A DNA stretch of 64,000 bases from Rhodobacter sp. NTK016B (GTDB lineage Bacteria; Pseudomonadota; Alphaproteobacteria; Rhodobacterales; Rhodobacteraceae), in contig NZ_JAFKOK010000017.1 of the NCBI RefSeq assembly GCF_017303295.1, positions 60,534-124,533 on the forward strand, given 5' to 3'. Position numbers and translations under genes: made by a program. A model generated the notes under the pieces. That model was not told the origin of the DNA, searched no databases, and was given only the letters and a program-made list of their open reading frames with translations. Positions 43,067 to 53,586 of this stretch are shown here, piece after piece; within the stretch, counting starts at the first letter, position 1; each line of letters starts with the position of its first letter.

Positions 43067-44284
43067 ATGTTCGAACTCGCCATCATGGGGGCCTGGGCGG
43101 AATTCGCGCTGCGTTGGCTGCATGTCGTCACCGCGATCGCGTGGATCGGCTCGTCCTTTTACTTCATCGCGCTGGACCTTGGCCTGAACCGCGACATCCC
43201 CGGCCCGGCGGATGGCGAGGAATGGCAGGTCCATGGCGGCGGGTTCTACCATATCCAGAAATACCTCGTGGCGCCCGAACGGATGCCCGAGCACCTCGTC
43301 TGGTTCAAATGGGAAAGCTACGCGACATGGCTTTCGGGCTTTTCGCTGATGGTGGTGGTCTATTACCTGGGCTCGGAATTCTACCTGATCGACCCGGCGG
43401 TGATGGATCTGGCGCCGTGGCAGGCGATTGTGATCTCGATCGCCTCGCTGGCCTTCGGCTGGTTGATCTATGACCAGATCTGCAAGCGCTTCGTCAATTC
43501 CAACCAGACACTGGTGATGATCGCGCTGTTCGTCGTGCTGGTCGGCATGAGCTATTTCTACACAAGCGTGTTCTCGGGCCGTGCGGCGATGATCCATCTG
43601 GGGGCGTGGACCGCGACGATCATGTCGGCCAACGTCTTCATGATCATCATCCCCAACCAGAAGATCGTCGTGGCCGATCTGAAGGCCGGGCGCAAACCCG
43701 ATCCGAAATACGGCAAGATCGCCAAGCAGCGCTCGACGCATAACAACTACCTGACGCTGCCCGTCATCTTCCTGATGCTGTCGAACCACTATCCGCTGGC
43801 CTTTGGCACGCAATACACCTGGATCATCGCCTCGCTCGTGTTCCTGATGGGCGTGACGATCCGGCATTATTTCAACTCGAACCACGCGCGCACCGGCAAC
43901 CCGACCTGGACCTGGGCGGTGACGGCGGTGATCTTCGTGATCCTGATGTGGCTGTCGATCGCGCCCGCGATGCGCGAGGAAGAGGATCTGGCCGCGCTGC
44001 CCCCCTCGGTCGCGCGTTTCGCCGAGGCCGACCTGTTCGAGGACGCCCATTCCATCGTCGCCGGGCGCTGCTCGATGTGCCATTCGGAATATCCGGGCTA
44101 TCCCGGCATCAACTGGGCGCCGAGGGGCGTGGTTCTGGAAACCCCCGCGCAGGTCGCCCGGGCCGCGCGGCTGATCTATCTGCAGGCCGGACGCGGCCAC
44201 GCGATGCCACCGGCCAATGTGAGCTGGATGGAAGAGGACGAGCGGGCGCTGATCCGCGACTGGTACCGCTCGGTCGCGGGATGA
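43067..44284 (+). CDS. puuD: Membrane urate oxidase with cytochrome c domain (PuuD)
   Basis: A 405-residue integral-membrane urate hydroxylase. About eight helices (starting LRWLHVVTAIAWIGSSFYFI and including YATWLSGFSLMVVVYYLG) form the DUF989/PuuD core (about 1-305). The C-terminal domain (about 325-400) is cytochrome c-like: VAGRCSMCHSEYPGYPG is the CxxCH haem site, and HAMPPANVSWM gives the axial Met. PuuD oxidises urate to 5-hydroxyisourate, passing electrons to the respiratory chain instead of making peroxide. It starts 96 bases from the divergent LysR gene. Confidence 0.94.
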   Translation: MFELAIMGAWAEFALRWLHVVTAIAWIGSSFYFIALDLGLNRDIPGPADGEEWQVHGGGFYHIQKYLVAPERMPEHLVWFKWESYATWLSGFSLMVVVYYLGSEFYLIDPAVMDLAPWQAIVISIASLAFGWLIYDQICKRFVNSNQTLVMIALFVVLVGMSYFYTSVFSGRAAMIHLGAWTATIMSANVFMIIIPNQKIVVADLKAGRKPDPKYGKIAKQRSTHNNYLTLPVIFLMLSNHYPLAFGTQYTWIIASLVFLMGVTIRHYFNSNHARTGNPTWTWAVTAVIFVILMWLSIAPAMREEEDLAALPPSVARFAEADLFEDAHSIVAGRCSMCHSEYPGYPGINWAPRGVVLETPAQVARAARLIYLQAGRGHAMPPANVSWMEEDERALIRDWYRSVAG

Positions 44285-44288
44285 AGAC

Positions 44289-44376
44289 GCGGGGGCTGCT
44301 GCCCCCGCACCCCCGCTTCAAGGGGACTTTGCGTCCCCTTGAAAATCCCCCGCAGGATATTTGACGATTAAAGATG
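44289..44376 (+). repeat. Gene-end repeat, copy 5 (two hairpins plus ATATTT arm)
   Basis: GCGGGGGCtgctGCCCCCGC, then an 11-bp stem TTCAAGGGGAC/GTCCCCTTGAA, then CGCAGGATATTTGACGATTAAAGATG. It sits between convergent puuD and hisD and probably ends both transcripts. Confidence 0.72.
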
Positions 44377-44396
44377 ACCGGGCGGCGGCAAGCCGT

Positions 44397-45698
<1,302 letters not shown>

Positions 45699-45764
45699 GG
45701 CGATCTCCTGTGCATGGTCGGGGCAGCGATAGGGGATCGGCGGAGGATGGGCAAGCGGGCGGGA

Positions 45765-46259
45765 TCAGTCGGGATGGTGCGGCACATGGCCCGAAGGCGC
45801 GGCATAGGGACGCGTGACGTCGCTGAGCTCGACCTCGAGACATTCGACGGTGAGCTGCAACGCCCCGTCCCCCGCGAAGGTCAGGACGACACGGCCCGGA
45901 CCGGCGGGTTCGCCCGGCTCGCCCGGCGCATCGGGGGTGTAATCGACCGAGAGCAGCGACAGCACGGTGTCGTTGTCGCGCGTCAGACCCTGATGGGCGA
46001 CGGCGGTGACATCGCTGAGATCGAGCAGGCTGCGCACGCGCTCGACCCGGCGGCCCGACGCCTTGGCGCGCGATTCGTCTTCCCAGCGGAAGCGGTTGAG
46101 CAGCAGGGTGAACCGCCTGCGGGCCTTGCTGTAGCGCAGATCGGCGCCGGTCAGCACCGAATCCTGCACCAGGGTCGAAATCACGTTCAGGTCGTCGGCA
46201 TCGCGGGCGATCAGCCGCAGCGGTGCGTCGTCGCCGTCTTCGAAACGGGCGTCGGTCAT
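45765..46259 (-). CDS. DUF2948 family protein
   Basis: A 164-residue alphaproteobacterial protein of unknown function. Recognisable segments are PLRLIARDADDLNVISTLVQDS, LRYSKARRRFTLLLNRFRWE and LSLLSVDY...LTFAGDGALQLTVECLEVELSDV, ending in a conserved RPYAAPSGHVPHH. It is normally placed between murA and hisD. Here hisD follows by 66 bases. Its ATG overlaps the stop of the preceding small gene. Confidence 0.88.
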   Translation of the reverse strand: MTDARFEDGDDAPLRLIARDADDLNVISTLVQDSVLTGADLRYSKARRRFTLLLNRFRWEDESRAKASGRRVERVRSLLDLSDVTAVAHQGLTRDNDTVLSLLSVDYTPDAPGEPGEPAGPGRVVLTFAGDGALQLTVECLEVELSDVTRPYAAPSGHVPHHPD

Positions 46260-46459
46260 GAATTATCCTCTTCCTCGCCGTGATCATTGTCACCGCGGAG
46301 TTTCGCCTGCGCCTTGCGTTTGGCGATATTGGCCTTGAGCGCCGCTTTCACGCGCGTCGCTTTCGCTTCGTCGCCCTTGGTGCCTTTCACCGACGTCACA
46401 CGGCGGGCGCCGTCAAAGCCGTCGGCAGCGGGGTTCTGTTCGGGATCGCGCTTGGTCAT
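46256..46459 (-). CDS. Small basic protein, unknown function
   Basis: A 67-residue, highly charged protein. The core RVKAALKANIAKRKAQAKLRG is a Lys/Ala/Arg-rich helix, with an acidic tail (HGEEEDNS). Nucleic-acid binding is conceivable but not shown. Its stop overlaps the DUF2948 start (ATGA), which supports it being real. Confidence 0.7.
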   Translation of the reverse strand: MTKRDPEQNPAADGFDGARRVTSVKGTKGDEAKATRVKAALKANIAKRKAQAKLRGDNDHGEEEDNS

Positions 46460-46545
46460 GGGTCTGTCTTAGCGTCGGGTGAAATAATGTCCAGATGGGG
46501 CTTGCGCGGGGCGCGGGATGCGTCTATTCAGCCGCCCGTGGCGAC

Positions 46546-46620
<75 letters not shown>

Positions 46621-46696
46621 CCCTTCCCCTTCATCGTGAACAGGGCGCGGAATGCGCGCCGGACGGGCCGTTTTTCGGCACCGGCGGCGCTGTTTG

Positions 46697-46729
46697 TCGA
46701 ATAATTCACTCTTGTTGAGCAATTATTGA
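46697..46729. promoter_or_regulatory. Inverted repeat upstream of the ROK regulator
   Basis: TCGAATAATT and AATTATTGA are nearly inverted around a 14-base centre, in an AT-rich island otherwise rare here. It ends 56 bases before the ROK start. A natural guess is autoregulation. Confidence 0.45.
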
Positions 46730-46785
46730 CCCCTGCCCGTGCGAGCGGCATCCTGCCCGTATCGACACACAGGATGGCCAGCCCG

Positions 46786-47970
46786 ATGGATGATGCGCAG
46801 CCGCCCCTCGCCGCGGGGACCAATCAGAGCGGCATGCGCGCACGCAATGAGCGGCTGGTGCTGACACTGATCCGCCGTCACGGTCCGCTGGCCAAATCAG
46901 AGATCACGCGGCGGACCGGGCTGTCGGCGCAAAGCGTTTCGGTAATCATGCGCGCGCTCGAAGCCGAAGGCCTTCTGACGCGCGGCACGCCGCAACGCGG
47001 GCGCGTGGGCCAGCCCTCGGTGCCGATGGCGCTGGCGCCCGGCGGAGCGCTGTTCTACGGGCTGCGAATCGGGCGGCGAGCGGTCGAGATGGTGCTGATC
47101 GATTTTCTCGGCACCTGCCTTGCGCGGCGCATCGAACAGCACGAGGCACCCGATATCGACCGCGTACTGCGTTTCGCGCAGACGGCAGTGGCCGAAATGA
47201 GCGCCGCGCGCCCGCTGGCCGAGCGCGCGCGAATCGCCGGTCTGGGGATCGCCCTGCCCGACCGGATCTGGGACTGGCCCGAGGCCGCTGGCGATGCCCG
47301 CGCCGCGCTGCAAGGCTGGGCCGTGCGCGACATCGCGGCGGAACTGGGTGCCGCCCTGCCCTTTCCGGTGATGGCGCAGAACGACGCGAACGCGGCCTGC
47401 AGCGCCGATCTGACCTTCGGGGCGACCGGGGGCGCGCGCGATTTTCTGCATGTTCATATGGGGTTCTATATCGGCGGCGGGATCGTGCTGGACGGACGGT
47501 TGTTCGCGGGCGCCCGCGGCCTTGCCGGGGCGCTGGGGTCGTTGCCGGTGCGCGACGTCTCGGGCCGGATGCGGCAATTGATCGATCTGGCCTCGCTCAG
47601 CGGTCTAGAAACGGCGCTGAATGCCGGGGGCTATGATGGCGGCGCGCTATGGGCGCCGCCCGACGGCTGGGACCTGCCCGCACCGATCATGGAGACATGG
47701 CTCAACCGCGCCGCGCCTGCCATCGCGCAGGCGGTGCAGGCGGCGGTTGCGGTGCTGGACGTCCCGCTGGTGGTCCTCGACGGCTGGATGCCTGCAACGC
47801 TGCGCCGGGCGCTGACCGAACGCGTTCGAGCGGCGCTGGCGGTGCCGGACCCCGACGGCCTTCGCCGGGGTCTGATGCTGCCCGAATTGCGCGAGGGCAC
47901 GATCGGGCCGCAGGCGCGCGCGCTGGGCGCGGCGAGCGGCCCGCTGCGCGCGCGGTTCATGACCGACTGA
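46786..47970 (+). CDS. ROK family transcriptional regulator
   Basis: A 394-residue ROK repressor. The HTH is at about residues 18-70 (RHGPLAKSEITRRTGLSAQS). The sugar-kinase-like domain follows: AQNDANAACSADLTFGA (the ENDANA block) and MGFYIGGGIVLDGRLFAGARGLAGALG (the GxxGGG block). The usual zinc motif CxCGxxGCxE is absent: the equivalent is SGRMRQLIDLASLSGLE without cysteines. These proteins often regulate sugar transporters, but none is adjacent. The ATG at 46786 is chosen because AGGATGG lies upstream. One four codons earlier is also open. Confidence 0.82.
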   Translation: MDDAQPPLAAGTNQSGMRARNERLVLTLIRRHGPLAKSEITRRTGLSAQSVSVIMRALEAEGLLTRGTPQRGRVGQPSVPMALAPGGALFYGLRIGRRAVEMVLIDFLGTCLARRIEQHEAPDIDRVLRFAQTAVAEMSAARPLAERARIAGLGIALPDRIWDWPEAAGDARAALQGWAVRDIAAELGAALPFPVMAQNDANAACSADLTFGATGGARDFLHVHMGFYIGGGIVLDGRLFAGARGLAGALGSLPVRDVSGRMRQLIDLASLSGLETALNAGGYDGGALWAPPDGWDLPAPIMETWLNRAAPAIAQAVQAAVAVLDVPLVVLDGWMPATLRRALTERVRAALAVPDPDGLRRGLMLPELREGTIGPQARALGAASGPLRARFMTD

Positions 47971-47976
47971 CGGGGG

Positions 47977-48324
47977 TCAGTCGTCGAACGGCGTCATCTG
48001 CGCGACGATCACGGCGTTTTCCTCGAGCGCGCGCTGCATCAGGGCGCGCTCTTCGGGGTCGATCTCGTCGCCCTGTTTCAGCCGGTCATCCAGCGTGCCG
48101 TAGCCGGTCACGTCGAGCGGCGCGAGATCGGCCTGTTTCAGGATTGCCACGGTTTCGCGCACCGCTTCGGCCTCGTCCACGCCCGAGGCATAGCACAACA
48201 GGCCCGCGCCGGTGCTGCCCTCGGGCAGACCGTCGCCGTCCTTGCGGCCGACTTGGACGAGCAGGGTGAAAACCTGCTGCTGGCGCTTCTTCTTTTCGGG
48301 TCTGGGTTCGGCTTGCTCGGCCAT
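47977..48324 (-). CDS. Conserved hypothetical protein (115 aa)
   Basis: A 115-residue protein. A Lys/Arg/Glu-rich N-terminus (AEPRPEKKKRQQQVFTLL) precedes a compact alpha/beta domain with LLCYASGVDEAEAVRETVAILKQADL and DVTGYGTLDDR. No catalytic motif is evident and I do not recognise the family. The ATG at 48324 has an AAAGGCGAG ribosome site; a start ten codons earlier is possible. It ends 6 bases past the convergent ROK stop. Confidence 0.7.
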   Translation of the reverse strand: MAEQAEPRPEKKKRQQQVFTLLVQVGRKDGDGLPEGSTGAGLLCYASGVDEAEAVRETVAILKQADLAPLDVTGYGTLDDRLKQGDEIDPEERALMQRALEENAVIVAQMTPFDD

Positions 48325-48385
48325 GATCTCGCCTTTTGCTTTGGCGCCGGTCATAACGCGAAGCGGCTTCGGCGGAAAGGGCGTC

Positions 48386-49084
48386 TCAGGCGCGGAGCCG
48401 GATCTCGCGTGCCTGACGCCGCGCCCATTCGGCATAGGCGGCCGTCGACGGGAAGAGCGAGTCGGAGGTGCGCAGATCGGGTCGCAGCAAGGCCTGATCA
48501 TAAGGCAGCCGATAGATCGGCGGCGCGGTTTCCGCAGCCAGAACGGCATCCAGCGCGCGGGCTTGGATCGCCATCAACATCCGCCATGGCTGCGGCAGGT
48601 GTGTCAGGCGTTCGACCGGCGGCAGGCCGGTGCGCCAGATCTGTCTGGCGCCGTGATCGAGCAACAGCCGTGCAATCGCGCGCTGCTGGTTACGGAACCG
48701 GCGCGGCGACACCTGCCCGCGCACATCGGCGATGCCCAGCGCGGAAACCGCCACATCGATGCGCCCCAGATCCAGCGATTGAAGATGGCGCAGGGCCTGC
48801 GCCGAGGTCGCCAGATATCGCGCCTCGACCCGCCAATGCACGGTGAAATCGCGCGCTAGATCGGCGACGAGAAAGCCCGCGAAGGTTTGCTCGAGCGTGG
48901 GGGCGCCAAGGCCCGCCGCCGCGCCGTCGCCCACGATGAAGAGATGCAGCGCCGGGCCCGAGCCGATGACACCGCTGCGCGCGCCCGGAACAGGCGGCAG
49001 GCGCGTGAGCCGGCGCAGACTGGCCAGCGATTGAGTCAGCGTGATCGGCGCAAGCGCCAGTCTGATGGGAAGCAAGGCAAGCAT
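48386..49084 (-). CDS. SGNH-hydrolase-like protein without its catalytic residues
   Basis: A 232-residue protein with the SGNH/GDSL hydrolase layout but altered active-site blocks. Block I, normally GDSxxxG, is LFIVGDGAAAGLGAP (Ser replaced by Gly). Block III, normally GxND, is VSALGIADVRG (Asn replaced). Block V, normally DxxHP, is DSLFPSTAAYAEWARR (His replaced by Phe). All three substitutions are in the open reading frame as given. A hydrophobic N-terminus (MLALLPIRLALAPITL) might anchor it. It is probably a non-catalytic binding protein. The fold assignment comes from motif positions and is inferred. Confidence 0.7.
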   Translation of the reverse strand: MLALLPIRLALAPITLTQSLASLRRLTRLPPVPGARSGVIGSGPALHLFIVGDGAAAGLGAPTLEQTFAGFLVADLARDFTVHWRVEARYLATSAQALRHLQSLDLGRIDVAVSALGIADVRGQVSPRRFRNQQRAIARLLLDHGARQIWRTGLPPVERLTHLPQPWRMLMAIQARALDAVLAAETAPPIYRLPYDQALLRPDLRTSDSLFPSTAAYAEWARRQAREIRLRA

Positions 49085-49096
49085 GGGACCACTCGT

Positions 49097-49150
49097 ACGG
49101 GAAACAGGAAATCGGAAACCGGAAACGGGAAAGGCCGGAACGGAACGGGC
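49097..49150. repeat. Purine-rich short tandem repeat
   Basis: A run of GGAAAC/GGAAAT-type units: GGGAAACAGGAAATCGGAAA, CCGGAAAC, GGGAAAGG, then CGGAACGGAACGGG. It lies in the 176-bp gap between the divergent SGNH-like and rhodanese genes. The rest of the gap shows nothing I recognise. Confidence 0.6.
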
Positions 49151-49260
49151 ACGGCACCAGAAGCCCATGAGGACACAGACCCGTAAACGAAGCCTTTCCA
49201 GAACCCACTTGCGCATCGTTTTGCGCCGTGTTTGCCTGCGACTGAAACAGGGAGAGCCGA

Positions 49261-49656
49261 ATGAAACGCGTCAAGGACATGGTGGCCGAGGCCAACGAGG
49301 TGGTGGCCCACGCCCCCGCCGCCGAGCTTTTTTCCATGCACGGAACCGAAGGCGTCACCTTCGTCGACCTGCGCGACCCGCGCGAGCTTGAGCGCGACGG
49401 CATGATCCCCGGCGCCTTTCACTGCCCGCGTGGCATGCTGGAATTCTGGATCGACCCCGAAAGCCCCTATGCCAAGCCGCAATTCCAGAGCGGCGACACG
49501 TTCGTGTTCTACTGCGCCTCGGGCTGGCGCTCGGCGCTGTCGGCACGGGTGGCGCAGGAAATGGGGCTGGAGAAGGTGATGCACATCACCGACGGCTTCG
49601 GCGGCTGGAAAAAGTCGGGCGGCCCGGTGGGCGAAAAGCCGCAGAAAAAGGGCTGA
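49261..49656 (+). CDS. Rhodanese-domain sulfurtransferase
   Basis: A 131-residue single-domain rhodanese. VTFVDLRDPRELERDGMIPGA is the family opening, and the active-site loop FYCASGWRS contains the persulphide cysteine. LEKVMHITDGFGGWKKSGGP closes the domain. It moves sulphur to a thiol acceptor, with no clear pathway link here. A short N-terminal helical extension (about 1-25) precedes it. Confidence 0.92.
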   Translation: MKRVKDMVAEANEVVAHAPAAELFSMHGTEGVTFVDLRDPRELERDGMIPGAFHCPRGMLEFWIDPESPYAKPQFQSGDTFVFYCASGWRSALSARVAQEMGLEKVMHITDGFGGWKKSGGPVGEKPQKKG

Positions 49657-49675
49657 CGCCGCAGGCCAAGGCAGC

Positions 49676-50704
<1,029 letters not shown>

Positions 50705-50738
50705 CGGCGCTCCGGCTTTGGGGAAAATGCATAACGAA

Positions 50739-50766
50739 AAGCCGGGCGCGGTGGGGCGCCCGGCTT
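50739..50766 (-). terminator. Terminator after the GlsB-like gene
   Basis: AAGCCGGGCGC pairs perfectly with GCGCCCGGCTT around a 6-base loop and is followed on the minus strand by TTTT. It ends the small membrane gene upstream of the antiporter. Confidence 0.8.
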
Positions 50767-50816
50767 GTTCATGTCACGCGATACGCTCGCGAAAAGCCAT
50801 CATCCGGCGGTCCGGA

Positions 50817-51071
50817 TCAGGCCGCGCGGCGGAACATCCGCGCGACGGCGATCAGGATGCAGGCACCGATGAAGCCCACGACCAGCTGGCCGATCCAGCC
50901 ACCCAGCGTTGCCCCGACGAGCGAGACAAGAATGAAGTTCAGGATCAGCGCCCCGGCGATGCCAAGGATGATGTTCATCAGGATGCCCATGTTCGATTTC
51001 ATGAACTGTTCGGCAAGCCAACCGGCAATGCCGCCGATGATGATCGCCGCGATCCAACCGAGTCCGGTCAT
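50817..51071 (-). CDS. GlsB/YeaQ/YmgE-type small membrane protein
   Basis: An 84-residue protein of the transglycosylase-associated (YeaQ/YmgE) family. Three glycine-rich helices are visible: GWIAAIIIGGIAGWLAEQFM, NIILGIAGALILNFILVSLV and GWIGQLVVGFIGACILIAVA, ending RMFRRAA. Members are stress-induced and of unknown molecular function. The ATG at 51071 is chosen over a start 13 codons earlier. Confidence 0.88.
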   Translation of the reverse strand: MTGLGWIAAIIIGGIAGWLAEQFMKSNMGILMNIILGIAGALILNFILVSLVGATLGGWIGQLVVGFIGACILIAVARMFRRAA

Positions 51072-51149
51072 GGAAGTACCCCCAAAGGATTGTGTGTGTC
51101 CGGGCCGCACCCGGTTATTGCGGGGTTAACAAGACAGGGGCCGAAAAAG

Positions 51150-51189
51150 TTCCGCCGCCCGGCCTTATTTTCAAGGGCGGGCGGCGGAA
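51150..51189 (-). terminator. Rho-independent terminator of dapD
   Basis: TTCCGCCGCCC pairs with GGGCGGCGGAA, with an inner GCCTT/AAGG hairpin; on the minus strand CTTTTTC follows. It lies 22 bases past the dapD stop. Confidence 0.85.
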
Positions 51190-51210
51190 GGGTCGTCAAA
51201 GCGGGACGGA

Positions 51211-52038
51211 TCAGTCGCGCAGCAGCTCGTTGATCGAGGTTTTCGAGCGGGTCTTGGCGTCGACGCGCTTCACGATCACCGCGCAATACAGGCTCACGCC
51301 GCCGGTCGAGGGCATCGAGCCCGCGACGACCACCGACCCGGCCGGGACTTCGCCATACATGACTTCACCCGTGGCGCGGTCGACGATCTTGGTCGACTGG
51401 CCGATGAACACGCCCATACCCAGCACCGAGCCTTCGCGCACGATCACGCCTTCGACCACTTCCGACCGCGCGCCGATGAAGCAGTGATCTTCGATGATGG
51501 TCGGGCCGGCCTGCATCGGTTCCAGCACGCCGCCGATCCCGACGCCGCCCGACAGGTGCACGTTCTTGCCGATCTGCGCGCAGCTGCCGACGGTGGCCCA
51601 GGTATCGACCATGGTGCCGCTGTCGACATAGGCGCCGAGATTCACGAAGGACGGCATCAGCACCACGCCCGGCGCGACATAAGCCGATTTGCGCACGACG
51701 CAGTTGGGCACGGCGCGGAAGCCCGCCTCTTTCCACTGCGCGGCGTCCCAGCCCTTGAACTTGCTGTCGACCTTGTCCCACCAGCCGCCGCCTTGCGGGC
51801 CGCCCGACTGCTCTTCCATGTCTTTCAGGCGGAAGCCCAGCAGAACCGCTTTCTTGGCCCATTGGTTGACGTGCCACGTGCCGTCCTCGCCACGCTCGGC
51901 CACGCGCAGCTTGCCCGAATCCAGCGCGTTGAGCGTCGCCTCGATCGCGTCGCGGGTTTCCCCCTTGGTGGCCGGGGTAATGCCGTCGCGGGCCTCCCAG
52001 GCGGCTTCGATGGCGGCTTCGAGTGCGGCGTTGGACAT
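51211..52038 (-). CDS. dapD: Tetrahydrodipicolinate N-succinyltransferase
   Basis: A 275-residue hexapeptide-repeat acyltransferase that succinylates tetrahydrodipicolinate in lysine/DAP synthesis. The left-handed helix repeats are clear: [58 protein letters not shown] and [20 protein letters not shown]. The N-terminal helical domain is normal. The ATG at 52038 has GGAGGGATTC upstream. It shares the pathway with dapE 2.4 kb away. Confidence 0.96.
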   Translation of the reverse strand: MSNAALEAAIEAAWEARDGITPATKGETRDAIEATLNALDSGKLRVAERGEDGTWHVNQWAKKAVLLGFRLKDMEEQSGGPQGGGWWDKVDSKFKGWDAAQWKEAGFRAVPNCVVRKSAYVAPGVVLMPSFVNLGAYVDSGTMVDTWATVGSCAQIGKNVHLSGGVGIGGVLEPMQAGPTIIEDHCFIGARSEVVEGVIVREGSVLGMGVFIGQSTKIVDRATGEVMYGEVPAGSVVVAGSMPSTGGVSLYCAVIVKRVDAKTRSKTSINELLRD

Positions 52039-52172
52039 GAATCCCTCCGGAGTTTTCGGTTGCCAAGCCCTATAGCGGTCGGCGCGCGGCTGGACAATGC
52101 GGCGGATGGGTTTCGGGTTGCCCTTCCACGCCGACAGGCTAAATCGCGGCTGCGACATGACAGGAGTTTCTC

Positions 52173-52568
52173 ATGGCCAAGATGATCCACTCGATGATCC
52201 GCGTTCTGGACGAGGCGCGTTCGCTCGCCTTCTACGACAAGGCCTTCGGGCTGAAAGTCGCGGACCGGCTGGATTTCGACAGCTTCACGCTGATCTACCT
52301 GTCAAACGCCGAAACCGGATTCGAGCTGGAACTCACCGTCAACAAGGGCCGCACCGAGCCCTATGATCTGGGCGACGGGTACGGGCATCTGGCGGTGTCG
52401 GTCGACGATGTCACCGCCGAGCACGCGCGGTTCGAGGCCGAGGGCCTGTCGCCACGCAAGCTGGTGGATTTTGCGCCGGGTGGCGAGGTGATCGCGCGCT
52501 TTTTCTTCGTGGCCGATCCCGATGGCTACGAGATCGAGGTCCTGCAGCGCGGCGGGCGGTATCTTTAA
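52173..52568 (+). CDS. VOC-family protein, glyoxalase I-like
   Basis: A 131-residue vicinal-oxygen-chelate protein. It resembles lactoylglutathione lyase: MIHSMIRVLDEARSLAFYDKAF, FELELTVNKGRTEPYDLGDG, HLAVSVDDV and RFFFVADPDGYEIEVLQRGG. The metal ligands H, E, H and E are in place. It detoxifies methylglyoxal with glutathione if it is a true GloA. It is divergent from dapD. Confidence 0.88.
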   Translation: MAKMIHSMIRVLDEARSLAFYDKAFGLKVADRLDFDSFTLIYLSNAETGFELELTVNKGRTEPYDLGDGYGHLAVSVDDVTAEHARFEAEGLSPRKLVDFAPGGEVIARFFFVADPDGYEIEVLQRGGRYL

Positions 52569-52591
52569 ACCGGCGCAGCCGCCGTTCGGAC

Positions 52592-53503
52592 CTAGAGCGG
52601 TTCGGGCGCGGGATTGGCGCCGCAAAGCAGGACAGCGACCCGCTCGCCCTCGGCGGGCTGGTACGCCCCAGAGAGCAGTGCGGCCAGCGCCGTGGCCCCG
52701 GCGGGCTCGACCAGCAGCCGGGACTCGCGCCACAGCAGGCTCTGCGCCTCGGTGATGGCCGCGTCGCTGACCAGCACGCTGTCGATCCCCTGCCCCGCAG
52801 CCAGCCCGTAGCTGAGCGCCCCGATCCGCCGCGCCCCCAGCGCATTGGCGGCGACGCCCGACACCTCGACATCGACCGGCTCGCCCGCCCTGAGCGCCGC
52901 ATGCAGCGCGCAAGAGGTCTCCGGCTCGACCGCGACGACCTTGCGCGTGCCCTGCCACCACGCCAGCGATCCGCCGATCAGGCCGCCACCCCCGACCGCG
53001 ATCAGCACCGTGTCGGCCTTCAGCCCCTGCGCATCCCATTCGCGCGCCAGCGTCCCCTGCCCGGCCAGCGTGCCGGTCGCGTCATAGGCATGGATCTGCA
53101 TCGCGCCGGTCTTCGCCTCATGCGCCAGCGCCGCCTCCAGCGCGTCGGCGTATTGCCCCGGCACCACGGTCAGCCCCGCGCCCGTCCGCTCGATCAGCGC
53201 GATTTTCGACGGGCCCGCCATTTCCGGCACGAAGATCTGCGCGGGAATGCCCAGGCTCGCCGCCGCATAGCCCACCGCCGCGCCGTGATTGCCGCCCGAG
53301 GCCGCGACGACACCGCCCTCGGGCACCGGCCCTTTGATCAGCGAATTGAACGCGCCGCGCGCCTTGAAGCTGCCGGTATGCTGCAGGTGTTCCAGCTTGA
53401 TCTCGACCTCATGCCCGTCCAGCGTGATCGCCATGACCGGGGTCCGGCGGATATGGCCGGTGATGCGCTCCGCCGCCGCGTCGATCTCTGCGCGCCAATC
53501 CAT
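52592..53503 (-). CDS. Threonine/serine dehydratase-like PLP enzyme
   Basis: A 303-residue fold-type II PLP enzyme. LEHLQHTGSFKARGAFNSL holds the Schiff-base lysine, AASGGNHGAAVGYAA binds phosphate, and AVGGGGLIGGSLAW is the tail-binding loop. No C-terminal regulatory domain is present, so it is the catabolic size. Substrates may be threonine or serine. A related enzyme (EutB) acts in ectoine catabolism, but nothing here links it to that. Confidence 0.85.
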   Translation of the reverse strand: MDWRAEIDAAAERITGHIRRTPVMAITLDGHEVEIKLEHLQHTGSFKARGAFNSLIKGPVPEGGVVAASGGNHGAAVGYAAASLGIPAQIFVPEMAGPSKIALIERTGAGLTVVPGQYADALEAALAHEAKTGAMQIHAYDATGTLAGQGTLAREWDAQGLKADTVLIAVGGGGLIGGSLAWWQGTRKVVAVEPETSCALHAALRAGEPVDVEVSGVAANALGARRIGALSYGLAAGQGIDSVLVSDAAITEAQSLLWRESRLLVEPAGATALAALLSGAYQPAEGERVAVLLCGANPAPEPL

Positions 53504-53586
53504 CTGTGCCTCCGCCCTGTGTTTCTCTGGTCATGATGTCATGGCGAGACTACCTAGGGGGTCCGCAATGTGAAAGGGGAGCCGCC

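Noticed and set aside
52592..53503. Threonine-dehydratase-like gene as EutB of ectoine degradation
   Set aside because: No EutC, DoeA/DoeB or ectoine transporter is adjacent; the ornithine cyclodeaminase-like gene belongs with arginase.
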